NCBI RefSeq assembly: GCF_902499045.1
Contig: NZ_CABVPL010000001.1
Coordinates: 124,001 to 188,000, forward strand
Length of the DNA stretch: 64,000 nt
Direction: 5' to 3'
Source: Burkholderia latens
GTDB lineage: Bacteria; Pseudomonadota; Gammaproteobacteria; Burkholderiales; Burkholderiaceae
Every line of letters begins with the position of its first letter. Positions within the stretch are counted from its first letter, which is position 1. A program made the position numbers and the translations under genes. Below are positions 59,724 to 64,000 of the stretch, one piece after another. The notes beneath the pieces are model-generated. The model did no database searches, had not been told where the DNA came from, and saw only the letters and a program-made list of their open reading frames with translations.

Positions 59724-60718
59724 GCACCGCCGACGACAAGCCGCGCCTGAAGACCTCCGCGATGATCGCGTCCATCGCGGCCGACGGGCAGCCGACGCGT
59801 GCCGCGCCGTTCGGCCATGCGCTCGCGAAGCTCGCGCGCACGAGCGAGAACGTGATCGGCATGACGGCGGATCTCGGCAAGTACACCGACCTGCACATCT
59901 TCGCGAAGGAATTTCCGGAGCGCTATTACCAGATGGGGATGGCCGAGCAACTGCTGATGGGCGCCGCCGCCGGGTTCGCGCACGAAGGGGCGCAGCCGTT
60001 CGTCACGACCTATGCGGTATTCGCGACGCGCCGCGCGTACGACTTCATCCATCAGGCGATCGCCGAGGACAATCTCGACGTGAAGCTCGTGTGCGCGTTG
60101 CCGGGCCTCACGACCGGTTACGGGCCGAGCCATCAGGCGGCCGAGGACCTGGCGCTGATGCGCGCGATGCCGAACATGACCGTGATCGATCCGTGCGACG
60201 CGCTCGATATCGAGCAGATGGTGCCGGCGATTGCCGCGCACAAGGGGCCGGTGTATGCACGCCTGCTGCGCGGCAACGTGCCGGCCGTGCTCGACGAATA
60301 CGATTACCGCTTCGAGCTCGGCAAGGCGAAGCTGCTGCGCGACGGCCGCGACGTGCTGCTGATCTCGTCCGGGATCATGACGATGCGCTCGCTCGAGGCC
60401 GCGAAGGCGCTTGAGGCCGACCGCATCGATGCTGCCGTGCTGCACGTGCCGACGATCAAGCCGCTCGATACGGCGACCATCGTCCGCGAGGCGTCGCGCA
60501 GCGGGCGCATGGCGATCGTCGCCGAAAATCATACGGTGATCGGCGGGCTCGGCGAAGCGGTGGCGACCGCACTGCTGGCGGCCGGCGTTGCCGTGCCGTT
60601 CCGGCAGATCGGGCTGCCCGATGCGTACCTTGCCGCGGGCGCGCTGCCGACGCTGCACGATCGTTACGGGATCTCGGCCGGTGCGATGCGGGCGAATATC
60701 CGGTCGTGGGTCGGATGA
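59720..60718 (+). CDS. transketolase C-terminal subunit (split)
   Basis: 332 aa. Pyrimidine-binding domain with MGMAEQLLMGAAAGFA (the activating glutamate) and a C-terminal domain (LISSGIMTMRSLEAAKALE, AENHTVIGGLGEAVATALL). Together with the previous gene it makes 613 aa, slightly less than a one-chain enzyme. No kinase or isomerase is linked. Confidence 0.93.
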   Translation: MSTADDKPRLKTSAMIASIAADGQPTRAAPFGHALAKLARTSENVIGMTADLGKYTDLHIFAKEFPERYYQMGMAEQLLMGAAAGFAHEGAQPFVTTYAVFATRRAYDFIHQAIAEDNLDVKLVCALPGLTTGYGPSHQAAEDLALMRAMPNMTVIDPCDALDIEQMVPAIAAHKGPVYARLLRGNVPAVLDEYDYRFELGKAKLLRDGRDVLLISSGIMTMRSLEAAKALEADRIDAAVLHVPTIKPLDTATIVREASRSGRMAIVAENHTVIGGLGEAVATALLAAGVAVPFRQIGLPDAYLAAGALPTLHDRYGISAGAMRANIRSWVG

Positions 60719-60805
60719 CGGATCGAGTCCGGGGCCGCCGGCGATTCGCGCTCATGCCGGCGGCCCCGGATCGCAATCGGGTCGCACAGCCCCAGCCCTG
60801 AAAAC

Positions 60806-60842
60806 AAAAAAACCGCGAAGCGTTGCGCTGTCGCGGTTTTTT
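60806..60842. terminator. bidirectional Rho-independent terminator
   Basis: A stem with AAAAAAACCGCGA (60806-60818) and TCGCGGTTTTTT (60831-60842), plus an inner AGCG/CGCT pair. It has T-runs on both strands, so it can end the transketolase transcript and the minus-strand tRNA transcript. Confidence 0.92.
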
Positions 60843-60875
60843 GCATCTTTCCGAAAACACGGTGAAAACCGTATC

Positions 60876-60960
60876 TGGTGCCGACGGCGAGACTCGAACT
60901 CGCACGGCTTTCGCCACTACCCCCTCAAGATAGCGTGTCTACCAATTTCACCACGTCGGC
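60876..60960 (-). tRNA. tRNA-Leu(GAG)
   Basis: 85 nt with an encoded CCA end (60876-60878). Acceptor stem GCCGACG/CGTCGGC pairs fully, the T-loop reads GTTCGAGTC and the variable arm is long, as in class II tRNAs. Anticodon stem CTATC/GGTAG (one G-T pair) holds loop TTGAGGG with anticodon GAG, reading CTC and CTT leucine codons. It is followed on its strand by the shared terminator. Confidence 0.96.
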
Positions 60961-61109
60961 ACTTCGGTACTGCAAGGGCCGCAATTCTAGCGTCACATTG
61001 CACGTTTGTGAAGGGGGTGTGACACGATTGCGAGGAAGCCGAAGTCGATCCCGGTAAAATTCGCCGGATCGATTCCACGAACATCGCAACCCGAACCCGC
61101 TTTCTCCCC

Positions 61110-62435
61110 GTGACGACGACCCTCGAACAACTTCAGGCCGGCCAGCTCGCGGGCTCGCGGCAACTCAAGCTCGCGTGCGGGCTGACGGAATTTCCGCGCG
61201 AGATCTTCGATCTGGCCGACACGCTCGAAGTGCTCGACCTGTCCGGCAATGCGTTGTCCGAGTTGCCGGACGACCTGGCGCGGCTGCATCGGCTGCGCAT
61301 CCTGTTCGCGTCGGGCAACCGCTTCACCGAGTTTCCGGAAGTACTCGGCAGCTGCGCGCAGCTCGACATGATCGGCTTCAAGGCGAACCGGATCCGCACG
61401 GTGCCGCGCGGTGCGCTGCCGCGCGCGCTGCGCTGGCTGATCCTGACCGACAACGAAATCGACGAACTGCCGGCCGGGATCGGCGACTGCCCGCGCTTGC
61501 AGAAGCTGATGCTCGCCGGCAACCGGCTGCGTGCGCTGCCGGCCGAAATGGCCGCCTGCCGCGCACTCGAACTGGTGCGTGTGTCGGCGAACCGGCTCGA
61601 CGCGCTGCCGGACTGGCTGTTGCGGCTGCCGCGCCTCGCGTGGCTCGCGTCGGCCGGCAATCCGTTCGGCGCGGCGCCGGAGGCCGCGGCGTCGGCCGAA
61701 CCGGGCGTCGCGGACATTCACTGGACGTCGCTGACCTGCGAGCAGAAGCTCGGCGAAGGCGCATCGGGCGTGATCTACCGTGCGCAGTGGCGCGCGGACG
61801 GTCACGCGCCGCGTGCGGTCGCGGTGAAGCTGTTCAGGGGCGCGGTGACGAGCGATGGCCTGCCCGACTGCGAAATGGCCGCGTGCCTGCACGCGGGGCG
61901 TCACCCGAACATGATTCCGGTGATCGGCAAGGTGCACGGTCATCCGGACGGCGCGCACGGCCTCGTGATGGAACTGGTCGATCCGGCGCTGACGAACCTC
62001 GCCGGGCCGCCGAGCTTCGCGTCCTGCACGCGCGACGTGTATGCAGCGGACGCGCGATTCGCGCCGGCCGACGCATCGCGGATCGCGCACGGCATCGCGT
62101 CGGTGGCTGCGCATCTGCATGCGCGCGGCATCATGCACGGCGACTTGTACGCGCACAACATCCTGCACGATGGCGCGGGCGGCGCGCTGCTCGGCGATTT
62201 CGGCGCGGCGTCGGTCTACGACGTGAACGATCGTGTGCGTGCGGCGCGGTTCGAACGGGTGGAGGTCAGGGCGTTCGGCCATCTGCTCGGCGAGTTGCGC
62301 GAGCGATGCGAGCCGCGGGCGTGGGACGGTGCGCACGCGCTCGACGCGCTGGCGGCTGCGTGCCTGAACGAGGACGTCGACGCGCGGCCGTCGTTCGACC
62401 AGATCGTGGCCGCGCTGGCCGCAGCGATGGACTGA
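61110..62435 (+). CDS. leucine-rich-repeat protein kinase
   Basis: 441 aa from GTG at 61110. Residues ~15-190 hold about seven leucine-rich repeats (LEVLDLSGNALSELPDDL, LRWLILTDNEIDELPAGI, LQKLMLAGNRLRALPAEM). Residues ~205-440 are a Hanks-type kinase: LGEGASGVIYRA, AVAVKLF lysine, MHGDLYAHNIL catalytic loop (no RD arginine) and GDFGAAS for DFG. The activation segment is short without an APE motif. No transmembrane segment, so probably cytoplasmic. Targets unknown; no phosphatase is nearby. Confidence 0.9.
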   Translation: MTTTLEQLQAGQLAGSRQLKLACGLTEFPREIFDLADTLEVLDLSGNALSELPDDLARLHRLRILFASGNRFTEFPEVLGSCAQLDMIGFKANRIRTVPRGALPRALRWLILTDNEIDELPAGIGDCPRLQKLMLAGNRLRALPAEMAACRALELVRVSANRLDALPDWLLRLPRLAWLASAGNPFGAAPEAAASAEPGVADIHWTSLTCEQKLGEGASGVIYRAQWRADGHAPRAVAVKLFRGAVTSDGLPDCEMAACLHAGRHPNMIPVIGKVHGHPDGAHGLVMELVDPALTNLAGPPSFASCTRDVYAADARFAPADASRIAHGIASVAAHLHARGIMHGDLYAHNILHDGAGGALLGDFGAASVYDVNDRVRAARFERVEVRAFGHLLGELRERCEPRAWDGAHALDALAAACLNEDVDARPSFDQIVAALAAAMD

Positions 62436-62485
62436 CTGACCGGTGCGCGGCCCGGTAATTGCCGCGCTGGCGCCGGCTCAGGCGT

Positions 62486-63115
62486 TCAAGCCTGTCGCGC
62501 GGTCAGCAGCTTGATCCCGAGCCCGACGAACAGCAGCCCGCTCGCGCGCTTGGCCGTGCGTACCCACGGGCTGACGCCGAAGCCGCGCTGCAGCCGGCGC
62601 ACACCGAACGAATAAACGCTGTGCACGACGACCACGGTGCACGCGATCGTCGCGTACATCACGACGAACTGCACCGCGAGCGGGCGATCATGCGCAATGA
62701 ATTGCGGCATGAACGCCGACATGAAGATCATCGTCTTCGGATTGCTGCCCGACACGAGCAGCGCTTCGCGGAACAGCTTCCTGCGGTCGGGCTCGGCAAT
62801 TGCGGCGTTGCCGTCCGGCGAGCGCCGGCGGCGATCGCCGCGCAGTTGCCGGATGCCCAGAAAGATCAGATACCCGGCACCAACGATCTTCATCGCGATG
62901 AACAGCGGCGGCATCGCGGCCAGCACCGCGCCGACGCCGAGCGCGACCAGCATCACGACCGCGCCCTGCGCGACGAGATTGCCGGCGATCGTCGCGGCGG
63001 TGCCGCGCGAACCGTAGCGCACCGTGTTGCGGATGACGAGCAGCACGTTCGGGCCGGGCGACAGCGTCGTCGCGAGATAGGCTGCGGCAAACAACATCCA
63101 GGTCTGAACGGACAT
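62486..63115 (-). CDS. LysE/RhtB-family amino acid exporter
   Basis: 209 aa from ATG at 63115 after CGGAG. Six expected membrane segments and the family opening LFAAAYLATTLSPGPNVLLVIRNTVRYG with the PGPN signature, then FMPQFI in the middle. It should export an amino acid or similar amine-containing metabolite. The substrate cannot be read. It converges with the kinase gene. Confidence 0.9.
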   Translation of the reverse strand: MSVQTWMLFAAAYLATTLSPGPNVLLVIRNTVRYGSRGTAATIAGNLVAQGAVVMLVALGVGAVLAAMPPLFIAMKIVGAGYLIFLGIRQLRGDRRRRSPDGNAAIAEPDRRKLFREALLVSGSNPKTMIFMSAFMPQFIAHDRPLAVQFVVMYATIACTVVVVHSVYSFGVRRLQRGFGVSPWVRTAKRASGLLFVGLGIKLLTARQA

Positions 63116-63211
63116 GCGGCGCTCCGGAGGGCGGGTTTTGCGGTCGGGGTGAATCCGTGCATGATGCCACGACGGCGCGCGACTCACCCCGACTCACCCC
63201 GACGCACCGCG

Positions 63212-63394
63212 TCAGCGCGCGTCGCGCACGCAGTATGCGGCGATCGGCGCCGGCGAATCGATCGCGGACGGCCGCGTGATCCACGCGACCCACGCCGCCC
63301 ATAAACCGCAGACGATCAGCACGGCGAGATTCAGCGGCGTCCGGTGGCGGACGATCCGGTCGGCGAGCGGCGAGCGTTCGTTGCTCATGTTCAT
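63212..63394 (-). CDS. small single-pass membrane protein
   Basis: 60 aa. One hydrophobic helix (NLAVLIVCGLWAAWVAWI) between a basic N-terminus and a short tail. Translation may begin at the second ATG (MSNERSPL). It follows the copper chaperone by 25 bp in the same direction, so it is probably part of the copper operon. No family recognised. Confidence 0.65.
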   Translation of the reverse strand: MNMSNERSPLADRIVRHRTPLNLAVLIVCGLWAAWVAWITRPSAIDSPAPIAAYCVRDAR

Positions 63395-63419
63395 CTCCGT
63401 CGGTCGTGGCGTTGCGCCG

Positions 63420-63866
63420 TTACTGGCCGGTATACGACGGCGCCTTCGCGTCGCAGGTCACGGACACCGTCGAGCCGTCGGCGAAATGCAGCGTGAACGG
63501 CACCTTCGCGCCGGGCGCGACCGGCTTGCGCGGATCTTCGAGCATCACGTGATAGCTCTTCGGCTTGAACGTCACCGTGCCGTGCGCGGGCACGTCTACC
63601 GCATCGACGTGAACCATCTTCGCGGTGCTGCCGGCCGTCTGCGTTTCGTGGATCATCGCCATCCCGTACGCGGGCGTGCCGATGCCGGTGAGCGTGGCCG
63701 GCTTGTCGCCGTCGTTCTTCAGCGTGAAGTAGCCGGACGACGGCACCGTTGCCGGCATCGTGCGGATCCAGCATGCATCGGCCTGTACGGCCGACGCGGC
63801 GAACGTGGCGGGCGCCTGCGACGCCAGCAGCGCGACCAGCAGGCTGGCCGGAATCGAACGTTTCAT
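63420..63866 (-). CDS. PCu(A)C periplasmic copper chaperone
   Basis: 148 aa. Signal peptide MKRSIPASLLVALLASQAPA ending TFA before ASAV. The copper site follows the family spacing exactly: IHE histidine, ten residues to Met (AKM), then 21 residues to the HVM histidine/methionine pair. It binds Cu(I) in the periplasm and delivers it to cytochrome oxidase. Two cysteines (DACW and VTCD) are also present. Downstream of copC in the same direction. Confidence 0.93.
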   Translation of the reverse strand: MKRSIPASLLVALLASQAPATFAASAVQADACWIRTMPATVPSSGYFTLKNDGDKPATLTGIGTPAYGMAMIHETQTAGSTAKMVHVDAVDVPAHGTVTFKPKSYHVMLEDPRKPVAPGAKVPFTLHFADGSTVSVTCDAKAPSYTGQ

Positions 63867-63918
63867 TGAGTGCTTTCCTTATCGGGTATCGAATGTCGCC
63901 GCGCGGGCATCGTGTGCG

Positions 63919-64000
63919 TTACTTCACCGTGAACGTGTAGCGGCCCTGCGTGCGATGGCCGTCGCTCGCCACCGCGATCCATGCGACCGTGTACGTGCCG
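63919..64000 (-). CDS. copC: CopC-like copper-binding protein (partial, C-terminus only)
   Basis: Only the last 27 residues are in the window: GTYTVAWIAVASDGHRTQGR then YTFTVK and stop. The SDGH...G.Y.F.V ending is characteristic of the CopC/YobA beta-sandwich domain, whose histidine helps bind Cu(II). It precedes the PCu(A)C gene by 52 bp. Confidence 0.85.
   Translation of the reverse strand, partial: GTYTVAWIAVASDGHRTQGRYTFTVK

Noticed and set aside
60876-62435. Genomic island inserted at tRNA-Leu
   Set aside because: No integrase, no repeated tRNA 3' segment and normal base composition on both sides.

Overview
The window is GC-rich, densely coded DNA with strong G/C third-position bias and no rRNA, CRISPR array or recognisable transposase. 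Several families point to Burkholderia, most likely the B. cepacia complex. The dgdA/dgdR pair closely resembles the 2,2-dialkylglycine decarboxylase locus described in B. cepacia. The non-phosphorylating L-fucose cluster resembles the one described in B. multivorans. There are also DUF4148 and DUF3331 genes, an OmpC-like porin and many LysR-regulated catabolic units. The abundance of accessory catabolism and transporters would fit a secondary chromosome, but this is inference.

Layout: 1-3.6 kb holds a partial SDR with a divergent LysR gene, a class V aminotransferase and a leaderless-looking family 3 binding protein. 3.8-6.1 kb is the malic enzyme maeB with a divergent LysR gene. 7.5-13.3 kb is a carnitine and gamma-butyrobetaine catabolic operon: binding protein, dehydrocarnitine cleavage enzyme, carnitine dehydrogenase, thioesterase, acylcarnitine hydrolase and butyrobetaine dioxygenase. 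13.4-15.5 kb carries a DUF4148 gene, an SDR behind a perfect 12-bp-arm palindrome, and a DUF3331 gene. 16.1-25.3 kb is an L-fucose operon: FucDH, lactonase, dehydratase, ketodeoxyfuconate dehydrogenase, diketo-acid hydrolase, a ribose-type ABC importer and a terminal GntR regulator.

25.4-26.6 kb is a DadA-like oxidase. 26.9-28.0 kb is an AT-richer orphan membrane protein. 28.4-30.9 kb is a yfiR-yfiN-yfiB cyclic-di-GMP module. 31.0-42.9 kb is the least explained part: an IclR-controlled run of ten genes with an RraA-type aldolase, a 2-hydroxyacid dehydrogenase, an SMP-30 lactonase, two COG3618 amidohydrolases (one with a Tat signal), a porin and four MFS carriers. I could not match it to a known pathway. 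43.6-44.4 kb is a long leader region before a complete branched-chain amino acid ABC operon (44.4-49.4 kb), which ends at a clear terminator.

49.5-53.1 kb has a VOC protein, a DUF2000 protein, two AraC regulators and an SDR. 53.2-55.4 kb is dgdA/dgdR. 55.6-60.7 kb is a LysR-SDR-MFS-split transketolase cluster of unknown substrate. It is followed by a bidirectional terminator, a tRNA-Leu(GAG), a leucine-rich-repeat protein kinase, a LysE exporter and the end of a copper operon (copC, PCuAC chaperone, small membrane protein).

The repeated pattern is a complete substrate-specific unit (importer, enzymes and a dedicated regulator) placed next to others of the same kind. The best candidates for undescribed biology are the 31-43 kb operon and the 55.6-60.7 kb transketolase cluster.
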